Origin: JAAXGX01 sp965203565
GTDB lineage: Bacteria; Acidobacteriota; Vicinamibacteria; Vicinamibacterales; UBA8438
DNA: 64,000 bases
Direction of reading: 5' to 3'
Assembly: GCA_965203565.1 (NCBI GenBank)
Contig: OZ241896.1
Coordinates: 1,550,001 to 1,614,000, forward strand
How positions within the stretch are numbered: the first letter of the stretch is position 1; every line of letters starts with the position of its first letter. A program made the translations under genes and the position numbers. Below, in pieces: positions 43,010 to 53,307 of this stretch. Below the pieces are notes generated by a model. That model saw nothing but the letters and a program-made list of their open reading frames with translations, did not search any database and was not told where the DNA came from.

Positions 43010-44028
43010 TGCCCCGCACGCCCTCGCCCCGCACGCCTGTGTCCGGACCGGCGACGTCCCGCGCGCCCGAGCCGGCGGAGCCCGGCGCCGGCGCGCTCAG
43101 CGGCCGGTGCTTCCTCTCGATCCTCGACTTCGACCCGGACGATCTGGCGCACCATCTCGCGCTGGCCGCCACGCTCAAGCGCGACCGCCGCCTGGGACGC
43201 GAGGCCGCCACCTCCGCCGCGCTCCAGGGGACGTACGTCGCCATCCTGTTCGAGAAGCCGTCGCTCCGCACCCGCTCGACGTTCGAGATCGCGATCCGCG
43301 AGCTGGGCGGCGACTTCATCGACCCGTCGGCCGACGTGGCGCTCGGCGCGCGGGAGTCGCTGGCGGACGTCGGCCGCAGCCTGGAGCGGTGGGTGGAGGG
43401 CGCGGTGGTGCGCACGTTCGACCAGGCGCGCATCGTGGACCTCGCGATGGCGACGCGCGAGCTCCGGGTGATCAACGCGCTGAGCAACGACGAGCACCCC
43501 TGCCAGGCGCTGGCCGACTGCCTCACGCTGCAGGAGCGCTGGGGCGCGCTCCGGGGGCGGCGCGTGGCGTTCGTCGGCGACGGCAACAACGTGGCGACGT
43601 CGTTCGTCCAGGCCGCTACGATGCTGGGCGTCACCGTGCACGTCGCCACGCCGGACGGATTCGCGCTGCCGGCGCGCGTCGCGGCCGACGTCGCGCGGAT
43701 CGCCGCGGACGGCGCCGAACTCCGGCAGTTCACCGACCCGGTGGCCGCGGTCCGGGAGGCGGACGCCGTCTACACCGACGTCTGGACGTCGATGGGCAGC
43801 GAAGCGGAAGCGGCCGAACGCCGCCGCCTGTTCGCGCCGTATCAGGTGAACGAACGGCTGATGGCGCACGCGAAGTCCGACGCCTGCTTCCTCCACTGCC
43901 TCCCGGCCCACCGCGGCGAGGAAGTGGCGGGCTCGGTGATGGACGGTCCCGCGTCGGTCGTCTTCGAGCAGGCCGAGAACCGCCTGCACACCGCCAAGGC
44001 CCTCCTGGTGATGCTGTTCGAAGACTGA
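43009..44028 (+). CDS. argF: Ornithine carbamoyltransferase
   Basis: 339 residues. The first ~30 residues are a Pro/Ala-rich extension not usual for the family. FEKPSLRTRSTFE is the carbamoyl-phosphate motif, HPCQALADCLTLQE the second, and DVWTSMGSE with HCLPAHRGEEV the ornithine-binding parts. It makes citrulline from ornithine and carbamoyl phosphate. It is last gene of the rightward operon. Bases 43244-43548 are duplicated at 48959-49263. The remnant helicase starts 12 bases after its stop, so foreign DNA joined exactly behind this gene. Confidence 0.95.
   Translation: MPRTPSPRTPVSGPATSRAPEPAEPGAGALSGRCFLSILDFDPDDLAHHLALAATLKRDRRLGREAATSAALQGTYVAILFEKPSLRTRSTFEIAIRELGGDFIDPSADVALGARESLADVGRSLERWVEGAVVRTFDQARIVDLAMATRELRVINALSNDEHPCQALADCLTLQERWGALRGRRVAFVGDGNNVATSFVQAATMLGVTVHVATPDGFALPARVAADVARIAADGAELRQFTDPVAAVREADAVYTDVWTSMGSEAEAAERRRLFAPYQVNERLMAHAKSDACFLHCLPAHRGEEVAGSVMDGPASVVFEQAENRLHTAKALLVMLFED
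43244..43548 (+). repeat. 305-base direct repeat, source copy inside argF
   Basis: Identical to 48959-49263 except one C/T difference (43510 versus 49225). The identity begins and ends inside argF codons and does not include its ends, so this copy is the source. Confidence 0.92.
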
Positions 44029-44040
44029 GCGGGACCCGCG

Positions 44041-44688
<648 letters not shown>

Positions 44689-46570
44689 CTGCGGCAGCTT
44701 CTGGTCGAGTACGGACCGTGCCTGATCCTGATCGACGAGTGGGTCGCCTACGCGCGCCAGCTCCACGACCGGAGCGACCTGCCGGCGGGCAGCTTCGAGA
44801 CGCAGTTCACGTTCGCGCAGGCGCTGACCGAGTCGGTGAAGGCGGCCGGCGACTCCCTGCCGGTGGTCGCCTCCCGGCGTCGGACGCCGACCCTTCTCCG
44901 CACGCGCAGACGGAAGACGTGGAGGTGGGCGGGCGGCGCGGGCGGGAGGCGCTCGAACGGTTGCGCAACGTGATCGGGCGCGTCGAATCGTCGTGGCGGC
45001 CGGCCAGCGCCGAGGAAGGGTTCGAGATCGTCCGGCGGCGGCTGTTCGAGCCGTTCACCGAGCCGGCGCAGTTCAAGGACCGCGACGTGGTCGCCCGTGC
45101 GTTCGCCGATCTGTACCGCGCCCAGCGCCAGGAGTTTCCGCCCGAGTGCCGCGACGCCGGTTACGAGCAGCGGATCGCCGCCGCGTATCCGATCCACCCG
45201 GAGATATTCGACCGCCTCTACGCCGATTGGTCCACGCTGGTGACGTTCCAGCGGACGAGAGGCGTGCTGCGGCTGATGGCCTCGGTCATCCACAGCCTCT
45301 GGGCGGCCGGCGACCGCGGCCCGCTCATCCTGCCCGCCAACCTGTCGATCGACGATCCGCGCGTGCAGTCCGAGCTGACCCGCTACCTGCCCGACCACTG
45401 GGCGCCGTTGCCCCGCGGTCGGGGCACGACGTGCCGGACGAACGGGAGACCCGTCTGGTGGTGTTCGGCGTCGATCATCCGTACCGCCGGGAGACCGGGT
45501 CCGCGGCGGAAGCGGCTGCCGCGGCCATCCTGGAGTCGCGGGGGACGACGCCGCGGCTCTACCGCAACACCCTGGTCTTTCTGGCCCCGGACCAGACGCG
45601 GCTCCAGGATCTGGACGAGGCGGTCCGCCTGCATCGGGCCTGGGAGTCGATTCTCGCCGAGCGGGAGGCGCTCGATCTGTCGCCCCATCAGGTGCGGCAG
45701 GCGGAGACCCGGCGGGACGCCGCCGCCGAGGCCGTCACCGCCCGGTTGCCGGAGACGTACCAGTGGCTCCTGACGCCGACGCAGAAAGAGCCGGCCGATC
45801 CGGTCGCCTGGGAGGCGGCGCGCCTGACCGGGCAGGGCGCCCTGGCGGCGCGGGCGGCCCGCCGGCTGAAGAGCGACGACCTGCTGGCGGCCAGCTTCGC
45901 CGGCACGCGCCTGCGGATGGAGCTCGACCGCGTGCCGCTGTGGGACCGCGACCACGACCACGTGGCGGTCCGGCAGGTTGTGGAGTATTTCGCGAGCCAC
46001 CTCTACCTGCCGCGCCTGCAAGACCCGTCGGTGCTGCTCCGCGCCGTCGCCGACGGCGTCGGGCTGCTGACCTGGGAGGCCGAGAGCTTCGGTTGCGCCG
46101 ACGATTTCGACGCGGAGGCCGGACGGTACCGCGGCCTGCGCGGCGGACAGATGATTGCCTTGGCGGACGCGGAGGCCGCGGGCGTGCTGGTCAAGCCGGC
46201 CGCCGCCCGCCGGCAAATGGACGCCGAGAAGCCGGCCGCGCCGTCAGGGCCGGGCGGCGACCCGGCTGGCGGCTCCGCAACGCCGCCCCCGGAGCCGGGC
46301 GGAGGCTCGGACGATGGCCCGGAAACCGACCCGCACCCGACCCGCTTCCACGGTTGCGTCACACTGGATGCGACCCGCGCCGGACGCGACGCGAGCCAGG
46401 TCGCCGACGAGGTGATCAGCCATCTCGCCGGCCTCGTGGGGGCCAACGTCAGGGTGACGCTGGAGATCGACGCCGAGATTCCCGCCGGCGCGCCCGATCA
46501 GGTCGTGCGCACGGTGACCGAGAACAGCCGCACGCTGAAGTTCGACAGCCACGGCTTCGAGCGCGAGTGA
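44689..46570 (+). pseudogene. Remnant of a second DUF499-type ATPase with frameshift and deletion
   Basis: It begins inside the protein at LRQLLVEYGPCLILIDEW, so the Walker A region is missing. A one-base loss near 44870 moves the frame from SLPVVAS to PASDADPSPHAQTEDVEV. That frame runs through RNVIGRVESSWRP, YPIHPEIFDRLYADW and LTRYLPDHWAP near 45410. A further break joins to SGHDVPDERETRLVVFGVD, skipping what should be about 100 or more residues, and the last frame reaches the stop at 46570 with an intact-looking C-terminus. It differs from the DUF499 protein at 24782 and represents another subfamily. Non-functional as written. Confidence 0.75.
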
Positions 46571-46628
46571 ACCAACCCTCCGAACGATGCACGGCGAACG
46601 TGGCGCGACTGACGGAGGATGATGGACA

Positions 46629-47030
46629 ATGCGCGCGGTACGGCGCAGACGCCCACGGCGGCGGGAAATTCACGCGCCACCCGGCGCCGACCTGGATCGT
46701 GTGGCCAGTTCGGCCGCGTACGTCGGCAGCCCGGAACACAAGGACGTTCCGAGTTTTGCTGGACAGCCGCGCCCGCGTGCTCACGCGTCTCGCTGTCCCC
46801 GGGAAGTTGCAGACCCGGCCGATATTCTCGAATGGCTGCGTTCCGCCATTCGCCGTGGGGCGACCGGTGGACCGTGGGAAGGAGACTTCCCCCGGTACGT
46901 GTGGTACAAGCATGACGACACGGTGTTCGAAGGTCGGCTCGTGAACCGTGGAACCGGCGACTACAAGGAATATCCGCTCGACAGGGACGAGTGGCCGGAA
47001 GGCATCGAGGCGCTCTATGCCGACGCTTGA
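46629..47030 (+). CDS. Small conserved protein of unknown function, upstream partner
   Basis: 133 residues. The start is arginine-rich (RAVRRRRPRRREIH), then SSAAYVGSPEHKDVPSFAG, and a conserved-looking C-terminus (GPWEGDFPRYVWYKHDDTVF, EYPLDRDEWPEGIEALYA). I recall similar proteins near defence genes but no named domain. It overlaps the next gene by 14 bases, so the two are probably made together. It looks intact despite lying between remnants. Confidence 0.6.
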   Translation: MRAVRRRRPRRREIHAPPGADLDRVASSAAYVGSPEHKDVPSFAGQPRPRAHASRCPREVADPADILEWLRSAIRRGATGGPWEGDFPRYVWYKHDDTVFEGRLVNRGTGDYKEYPLDRDEWPEGIEALYADA

Positions 47031-48309
47031 CTTCGCGTTCGACTGGGTGGATGCGGAAGGGGTCCAGGGTCCGGAGCTCGCTGGAACCTGGGCGGCTCTG
47101 ACGATCCGCGCCGGCGAGTCTGTCGTCACCAGAATAGACGACGCGCGGGCGCGGACCGTCCTCGATTTCGTATACGTACCGCTGTATCCGCTGGCGGAAT
47201 GGTTCGCTTCGAACTGGTGGTTCCTGACGCACGAGATCGAGAACCCGGTCAAGGAGGGCAACCCTGCGTTCCGTCGCCGGCACGCGCTGGGGACCAGCCG
47301 CGAGGGATACGCGTTCCCGGATCTGGAAGTGGTTCCCTCGGGTTCGCGCACCCGCGTTCGCTGGACCAGCGGTTTCGCGCCCTGGACCCGGGTGACGTTC
47401 CTGGGTGGCGGAGAAGCGTGGGTGGACAGCGGCGAGTTCCGTCAAGCGTGCGCCGGCCTCGTCGATTCCGTGCTCCGCCGTCTCGACGCGCTCGGCGTGG
47501 ACGACACGTTTCTGCGGGACGAATGGACCGCCGTGCAGACTGCGGACGACGAGGAGACTGCATTTTGCAGAACCGCCGCCAGCCTGGGGTGGGATCCCTA
47601 CGCCTTGAACGACGACCGGCGGGAAACGGTCCTCCGATTGGCCGATACGTTGGGCGGTCTGCTCGACGAAGCGGCGCCGGCTCTCGGCGGCGGCGATCCG
47701 CTCGCGGACGGGACCGCCATCGCGGATGCAGTGGCGCACGCCAAGAGCAACGTCCTCGCCCTGGAAAGGCTGAGCCAGCTTCGCGGCCCCGTGTGCGGGG
47801 AGAACGCAGCGGCGTCGAGTCCTTGGGAAACCGGCTATGGCTGGGCGCAAGGACTCCGGCAACGGCTGGATCTGGATGGCGACCCGCTGCCGACGCTGGA
47901 AACCCTGGCGGACGCGCTGAGCGAGGACCGACAGGCCCTCGATAGAGCGATGTCCGGAGGCGGCTTCCACGGCGCGGCGCTGATCGACGGCGTCGTCACG
48001 CAAAGTGACGACGGACGCCACGGTTTCGCGTTTCGGAAAAACCGGCCCTTCACCTTCTGCCGCGCCCTCGCCGAAGTGCTGGCGCAGCCCGGCTCGGACG
48101 CGCTGCTCACGCGGGCGCACTCCGAACGGCAACAGCGCAACCGCGCCTTCGCCGCGGAGTTCCTGGCGCCGTCGTCGGGGCTGCGGCAAAGAGTGTCCCG
48201 CCCGGTGCTGGACGGCGACGACATCGACGAGCTGGCCGTCGAGTTCGGCGTATCGTCGCTCGTGATCCAGCACCAGATCGAGAACCACGGGATCGCCCGC
48301 GTCGTGTGA
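47017..48309 (+). CDS. ImmA/IrrE-like protein with degenerate peptidase motif
   Basis: 430 residues from the ATG at 47017. The N-terminal half (DFAFDWVDAEGVQGPELAGT, PLYPLAEWFASNWWFLTHEI) is unrecognised. Near the C-terminus, FTFCRALAEVL, then ERQQRNRAFAAEFLAP and the tail VSSLVIQHQIENH follow ImmA/IrrE peptidases. However, the zinc motif HExxH is absent: the first histidine is arginine and the second is glutamate. It may be a regulatory pseudo-peptidase. It is coupled to the preceding small gene. Confidence 0.65.
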   Translation: MPTLDFAFDWVDAEGVQGPELAGTWAALTIRAGESVVTRIDDARARTVLDFVYVPLYPLAEWFASNWWFLTHEIENPVKEGNPAFRRRHALGTSREGYAFPDLEVVPSGSRTRVRWTSGFAPWTRVTFLGGGEAWVDSGEFRQACAGLVDSVLRRLDALGVDDTFLRDEWTAVQTADDEETAFCRTAASLGWDPYALNDDRRETVLRLADTLGGLLDEAAPALGGGDPLADGTAIADAVAHAKSNVLALERLSQLRGPVCGENAAASSPWETGYGWAQGLRQRLDLDGDPLPTLETLADALSEDRQALDRAMSGGGFHGAALIDGVVTQSDDGRHGFAFRKNRPFTFCRALAEVLAQPGSDALLTRAHSERQQRNRAFAAEFLAPSSGLRQRVSRPVLDGDDIDELAVEFGVSSLVIQHQIENHGIARVV

Positions 48310-48366
48310 CCCTTGCCCGAGCGCGTTGTATCGGGTCCTTCGAGGTCACGTGTTGCAGCCGCCGGT

Positions 48367-48958
48367 TCAGGTCGTCGAGGCGACGCCGCGAGAGCATGGC
48401 GCTCCCTGCGCCCCCGCCGCCATCGGCGTCCCGGCGCCGGACGGCGGCGCGCCGGCCAGCGCCGCGGCGAGACCGGCCCCGATGCGTTCGGCCGCCGCTT
48501 CGACGTCCCGATCGCTGACGTGCGCGTAGCGCAGGGTCATCCGCTCGGCGGCGTGGCCGAGCAGGCGCGCGACCACCGGCAGCGCCACGCCCGCGAGCAC
48601 CGCCTGACTCGCGAACGTATGGCGGAGGTCGTGCAGGCGCACGCCGGCGAGGCCGGCCTCCCGGCGCGCCTTGTCCCAGAGCGACAGCTCCAGCGGGCGC
48701 GGTCCCGGCGACCCGTCCGGCGCGGGGAAGACGTACGGGCTGCCGCTACGCGGCTGGCGGGCGAGGACCCGCTGCGCCGGCGCACTCAACCACACCGTCC
48801 GCCGCCCCGTCTTGCTGTCGCTCAACCGCAGGACGTCGCCGTCGACCTCCGCCCAGCGCAAGGTCACGATTTCGGCCTTCCGGCAACCCGTCAGCAGCAG
48901 CAGGCGGATGACGTCCGCCTGCTGGCGGCCCGATCCGGCCCGCCGGCCGCGGTGAGCG
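48367..48958 (-). pseudogene. Tyrosine recombinase (phage integrase) C-terminal fragment
   Basis: The minus strand encodes about 195 residues of a catalytic domain: LLLLTGCRKAEIVTLRW (first arginine), VRLHDLRHTFASQAVL (H-x-x-R), LLGHAAERMTLRYAHV (second histidine and the tyrosine). All catalytic residues are present, but the N-terminal DNA-binding part is cut off exactly where the argF copy begins, so no start codon remains. It indicates that an integrative element once ended here. Confidence 0.82.
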
Positions 48959-49263
48959 TCCTGTTCGAGAAGCCGTCGCTCCGCACCCGCTCGACGTTCG
49001 AGATCGCGATCCGCGAGCTGGGCGGCGACTTCATCGACCCGTCGGCCGACGTGGCGCTCGGCGCGCGGGAGTCGCTGGCGGACGTCGGCCGCAGCCTGGA
49101 GCGGTGGGTGGAGGGCGCGGTGGTGCGCACGTTCGACCAGGCGCGCATCGTGGACCTCGCGATGGCGACGCGCGAGCTCCGGGTGATCAACGCGCTGAGC
49201 AACGACGAGCACCCCTGCCAGGCGTTGGCCGACTGCCTCACGCTGCAGGAGCGCTGGGGCGCG
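48959..49263 (+). repeat. 305-base direct repeat, inserted copy of argF interior
   Basis: Copy of 43244-43548 with one mismatch, placed between the truncated integrase and the broken PIN gene. It has no start or stop of its own and cannot be functional. Confidence 0.92.
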
Positions 49264-49521
49264 GAAACTGGTCGACACGATTCGGGAGGCGATGCGGCCG
49301 CCCCACGTCGAGTTGCTGCCGTTCGACACCGGAGCGGCGGAACGATCGTCACGCTGCATCGCCCCGACGAGCAGCTCTCCGACGCCGAACGCGCTTGAAC
49401 AGAGCCGGTCGCCCCGCGTCTCCATCCGCTCCAGGATCCGCGCGAGACGAGCGACGTACTTCGACCGCTTTTCGAGCCAGTAGACGAAAAGCATCGTGTC
49501 CCAATAGATCCGGGACGTCAT
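49264..49521 (-). pseudogene. Broken PIN-domain toxin gene, part inverted
   Basis: From the ATG at 49521 leftward the frame reads SRIYWDTMLFVYWLE and RGDRLCSSAFGVGELLVGAM, the first 60 residues of a PIN toxin, then becomes unrelated. The adjoining 49264-49345, read on the opposite (+) strand, gives KLVDTIREAM and PPHVELLPFDTGAAER, which looks like the next part of the same kind of PIN protein. The gene therefore seems folded back on itself. Its C-terminal part is missing. Confidence 0.6.
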
Positions 49522-49952
49522 GCCGTTCGTCCTTTTCCGGGGGCAGCGGCGGCGCCGGCGTCGTAGAACGATGCGCGTTCCCGCCGGAGCCAGTTTTCGC
49601 CGCCGCCGAGCGCGGCGAACGATTCAGCGCCGGCGCCCAGCAGGCTCCGGATCACGTTCTCGCCGGCCGGCCTCCGGCGGCTTCCGGCCGGTCGAGCAGA
49701 CGAAAGGTGAAGGTCGTCGTCGTGCTCTGCTTCGGCCCGTCTCTCTTGATCAACTTCAGAGCGTTGGGCGAGTGGAGCTTACCGGCTTCCAGCGCCGAAC
49801 AGACGCTCGGTACGCGGTTGTTGAGCGCCATCTCCCGATGGACGTCTCCTGCCTTTGACCTTTACGATTTTGTCGCCGCGCCGCCGCGCCGGTTCGACGT
49901 AGCGTTCCAGGACGTGTGCGCGGATGGCGTCGGCTTTCTCTCCGTTCGGCAT
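49518..49952 (-). pseudogene. Frameshifted partner gene upstream of the PIN toxin
   Basis: The ATG at 49952 starts PNGEKADAIRAHVLERYVEP, then an extra base near 49850 shifts the frame. The next frame gives GDVHREMALNNRVPSVCSAL and STTTTFTFRLLD before stopping. A third frame (AESFAALGGGENWLRRERAS) ends in an ATGA overlap with the PIN start. The three pieces together look like one small protein, probably the partner or antitoxin of the PIN gene, now broken twice. Confidence 0.5.
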
Positions 49953-49989
49953 GGGCGTACCCCTTGAAGTCGGATCTTGCCGCGGGTCG

Positions 49990-51702
49990 TCAGACGCGCC
50001 GCGCCCGCGGCTGCGACAGCCACGGCCGGCGGGCGAAGTAGCTGTCCATCAGCTCCCGGGTCCGGCCCGACAGCAGGACGAGCGCCAGCAGGTTCGGCAG
50101 GATCACGACGCCGAGGGCGATGTCGCCCAGGTCCCACGCGGCGGCGGGCGCGATCTGCGCGCCGACGAACACCATCCCGACGTAGACGAGCCGGTACGGA
50201 CGGATCGCCCGCGGCCCGAAGAGGTACGCCGCGCACCGGTCGCCGTAGTAGCTCCACGAGATCGCCGTGGAGATCGAGAAGAGGATCACCGAGAGCACGA
50301 CGATCAGCCCGCCCCACGAGCCGATCGGAGCCAACCCCCGCCGGAACCCCAACTGGGTCAGCGGGGCGCCGCCCTCCGGCGCGTCGCCGTACAGGACGGC
50401 GTGAACGGTCCCGTCGTCGCCGACGGCGACGCCGCGGTCCGGCGCGATAGCGCCGTCGAACGCCGCGGTCTGCGCCGCGTCGGTGTACAGCCGCTCGACC
50501 GGGACGTCGTGCCAGGCGAACGCGGCCTGCCCGGCGCCGACCGCCTGGCGCCCGCCGGTCACGCGGATCTCGGCCGGCGGATCGGCGGGACGCAGGGCGC
50601 CGTCGGGCGCGGCCGCGACGTACGACGAATCGCCCCCCGCCAATGCGAGTTCGGACGGGACGCGGTCGTCGTGGACGCCGGTGATGACTATCACGAGGCA
50701 GGTCATCGTGACGATGACGATGGTGTCGATGAACGGCTCGACGAGGCCCACGACCCCTTCCGACACCGGTTCGTCCGTCTTCGCGGCGGCGTGCGCGATC
50801 GGCGCCGACCCCTGTCCCGCTTCGTTCGAGAACAGTCCGCGGTTGACGCCCCAGTTGAGCGTGACCAGCAGGCCGCCGACGCCGACGCCGGCGACGCCGG
50901 CGGTCGGGTTGAACGCCTCGCGCAGGATCAACGCGAACGTCGGCAGGACCTCGCCGAGGTTCATCAGGATGATGACGAGCGCCGCGCAGACGTAGATCCC
51001 CGCCATGAGCGGGGCGAGGACGGCCGTGACCTTGCCTATGCGGGTGATCCCGCCCAGGATGACGGCGCCGACGGCCGCCGCCGCCAGCGCCCCGGTCACG
51101 GCGTTCGGCGCGCCGAAGTTCGAGGCCAGGGTGTCGGCCAGCGTGTTCGCCTGGATGGCGTTGCCGGTCATGAACGCACTGAAGCCGAGCGCGCCGGCGA
51201 ACGCCAGCGCCATCCACCGCCACCGCGGGCCGAGGCCGCGCTCGATGTAGTACATCGGGCCGCCGGCCGCGGCGCCCTCGTGCTTCCCGGCGTCGGGACG
51301 CAGCTCGCGGTAGCGCTGCGCCAGCGTCACCTCCGAGAACTTGGTCGCCGCGCCGAGCAGCGCCGTCACCCACATCCAGAAGACCGCGCCGGGACCGCCG
51401 TAATGGATCGCCCACGCGGCCCCGGCGATGTTGCCGATGCCGACCGTCGCCGACAGCGCCGTCGTCAGGGCCTGGAAGTGCGAGACGTCGCCCGGATCGT
51501 CCGGGTCGTCGTACCGGCCGGCGGCCACCGCGAACCCGTGGCCGAGATGACGGACTTGCACGAACCCGAGCCTGACGGTCAGGAAGGCGCCGGCGCCGAG
51601 CAGGGCGATCACCTTGAGCGGGACGACCTGATCGCCGATCGGGACGCCGAAGTTGTCGACGTAGAACTTGACCGTCCGGACGAGCTGCTCGAACGTTTCC
51701 AT
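49990..51702 (-). CDS. Sodium:alanine symporter (AGCS family)
   Basis: 570 residues from METFEQLVRTVKFYV; an upstream in-frame ATG would add ~98 non-membrane residues. Many hydrophobic spans, with ALSATVGIGNIAGAAWAI and the signature TLNWGVNRGLFSNEAGQGS typical of Na+-coupled alanine/glycine carriers. Between the GVHDD and FRRGLAPIG segments there is an extra ~100-residue hydrophilic stretch rich in Asp and Gly, making it longer than the usual 450-500 residues. The protein imports amino acids across the inner membrane. Confidence 0.9.
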   Translation of the reverse strand: METFEQLVRTVKFYVDNFGVPIGDQVVPLKVIALLGAGAFLTVRLGFVQVRHLGHGFAVAAGRYDDPDDPGDVSHFQALTTALSATVGIGNIAGAAWAIHYGGPGAVFWMWVTALLGAATKFSEVTLAQRYRELRPDAGKHEGAAAGGPMYYIERGLGPRWRWMALAFAGALGFSAFMTGNAIQANTLADTLASNFGAPNAVTGALAAAAVGAVILGGITRIGKVTAVLAPLMAGIYVCAALVIILMNLGEVLPTFALILREAFNPTAGVAGVGVGGLLVTLNWGVNRGLFSNEAGQGSAPIAHAAAKTDEPVSEGVVGLVEPFIDTIVIVTMTCLVIVITGVHDDRVPSELALAGGDSSYVAAAPDGALRPADPPAEIRVTGGRQAVGAGQAAFAWHDVPVERLYTDAAQTAAFDGAIAPDRGVAVGDDGTVHAVLYGDAPEGGAPLTQLGFRRGLAPIGSWGGLIVVLSVILFSISTAISWSYYGDRCAAYLFGPRAIRPYRLVYVGMVFVGAQIAPAAAWDLGDIALGVVILPNLLALVLLSGRTRELMDSYFARRPWLSQPRARRV

Positions 51703-51707
51703 GGCCG

Positions 51708-53105
51708 TCAATGCCGCGTCGCCACGGCGGCGTAGTCCTGGTCGGCGAACAGCAGGGCGTTCAGGCGGTCGACGTTCCGGTTGAACGTCTCCGCCAGGGT
51801 CCGGACGGCGGCCCCGTCCGCCGTCGCCGGATCCGCGGCGGCGCGCAGCAGCTTCGCCGCCGCCGGCAGCGGCGAGCGGTAGACCACCTCGACCTCGACG
51901 AATCCGCTTGCGCGCAGCAGGTAGCTCAACGTGTCGGGGTGGAGCGGCTGCCGGTGCGTGACGTCCCGGAGGTAGGCGCTGAAGAACGCCACCCACGACG
52001 CCGGGTTGATCGTCTCCAGAACCACCCGGGACCCCGGACGGAGCGTTCGGTGCGCCTGCTCGAGGAGGCGGACGAGATAGCCGGCGTCGAGGTGCTCGAC
52101 GACCTGGGCGGCGAACAGCCCGCCGAGCGACCCGTCGGGCAGCGCCGCGACGTGGCTCAGCGCGTCGGCCCGGCTGGCCTCGACGCCGCGCTCCCGGCAG
52201 CGCTCGACCATCTCGGCGTTGGCGTCGATGCCGCGCGCCGGGATCCGCCGTTCGCGCAGCAGGTCCAGGAACTCGCCGCGGCCGCAGCCGACGTCCAGCA
52301 CGTCCGCAGCGCCCTCGAAGTACTGCAGGTACTCCTGTTGCCGCGCCCGCACGTCGTCCTGCGACCCGCGAAACGCGTCCTCGAAGCTCACGTACTTGTA
52401 CGCGTCCGCGCCCGCAAGGACGTCGCCGGCGGCCGGCGGCGCCGGCGCTTCGGCGGCTTCCCGGGGGGACGGCCCGTCGTCCGGGCCGCGCAGCCGCCCG
52501 ATCTCGCGTGCGGCGGCGCGCGTCGACGCCTGGAGGATGCCGACCGACTCACTCAACCCGCGCTGTGCGGCGGTCAGTCTTTCGATCGCCGCCGCGAGTT
52601 CCGAGGCTCGAACGGCGTTGTCTTCGCTGACGCGCCGGAGGACGCCGGAGACTTCACGGTCCTTCGCATCGACGTAGGGGGTGATCTGCCGGCAATACTG
52701 CACCACACGGGACTGGAAGTCGGCCGCCGGGGCGGCGGGGCCGCGGACCGGCTCCGCCGCCTGCCCGCGCTCGCCGCGCCGGGCCGCCGCGCGGTCCGCC
52801 AGATGCTCGACCAGCGCGCGGTTGAACGTTTCCTGGCGCCGGAGCGCCGGCCGCGCGACCCGGGCCGCGAGTTTCAGCAGCCATCGGCGCCATCGAGGCG
52901 CGCCCGCGCCGGCGGGGGCGGACGAGACTCCGGCGAGCGCTTCGAGCGCCGCCACGCCGCCGTCGGCCGGCGGGGGCGGCGCCGCGGGCGGCTGCAGGGT
53001 CGCGGCGTCGAGACGCGCCAGCGCGTCGTGGTACGTGCGGTCGGCTTCACGGCGTTCCCGTTCGAGGCGCGTGAGGTCGTCGGGAGAGACGGTCCGGATG
53101 GACAT
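51708..53105 (-). CDS. SAM-dependent methyltransferase with N-terminal coiled-coil region
   Basis: 465 residues from MSIRTVSPDDLTRL. The first ~240 residues are charged, Ala/Pro-rich and partly coiled coil. Then VLDVGCGRGEFLDLL gives the SAM-binding motif I, AAQVVEHLDAGYLVRLL motif IV, and FVEVEVVYRSPLP a late strand. The class I methyltransferase fold is clear. Proteins of this layout are often found with polysaccharide synthesis, but no glycan genes are nearby, so the substrate is unknown. It lies 5 bases upstream of the symporter gene on the same strand. Confidence 0.8.
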   Translation of the reverse strand: MSIRTVSPDDLTRLERERREADRTYHDALARLDAATLQPPAAPPPPADGGVAALEALAGVSSAPAGAGAPRWRRWLLKLAARVARPALRRQETFNRALVEHLADRAAARRGERGQAAEPVRGPAAPAADFQSRVVQYCRQITPYVDAKDREVSGVLRRVSEDNAVRASELAAAIERLTAAQRGLSESVGILQASTRAAAREIGRLRGPDDGPSPREAAEAPAPPAAGDVLAGADAYKYVSFEDAFRGSQDDVRARQQEYLQYFEGAADVLDVGCGRGEFLDLLRERRIPARGIDANAEMVERCRERGVEASRADALSHVAALPDGSLGGLFAAQVVEHLDAGYLVRLLEQAHRTLRPGSRVVLETINPASWVAFFSAYLRDVTHRQPLHPDTLSYLLRASGFVEVEVVYRSPLPAAAKLLRAAADPATADGAAVRTLAETFNRNVDRLNALLFADQDYAAVATRH

Positions 53106-53176
53106 GCCGGGCGGCTCGAAATGCCAAGGTCCGAACGGGGTCCGGCTCGACCGGGAACCGTTGTACAGTTGTTGGT

Positions 53177-53259
53177 GCGGAAGGGGGGATTTGAACCCCC
53201 ACGAGCCGAGGCCCACAAGCTCCTGAGGCTTGCGCGTCTGCCAGTTCCGCCACTTCCGC
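53177..53259 (-). tRNA. tRNA-Leu (anticodon CAG)
   Basis: On the minus strand the 83-base sequence starts GCGGAAG and ends CTTCCGC, forming the 7-base acceptor stem. A CAAGC/GCTTG anticodon stem encloses CTCAGGA with anticodon CAG, a long variable arm follows as expected for leucine, and GGGGGTTCAAATCCCCC is the T arm. No CCA is encoded. Confidence 0.95.
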
Positions 53260-53307
53260 GACAGGCGATCGAGTATAGCAGCACCGGGTTCGACAAGGAG
53301 GCACGAC

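Noticed and set aside
48367..49521. A single 384-residue integrase gene on the minus strand
   Set aside because: The open frame is accidental: it joins a PIN fragment, the antisense of the argF copy and the integrase C-terminus.
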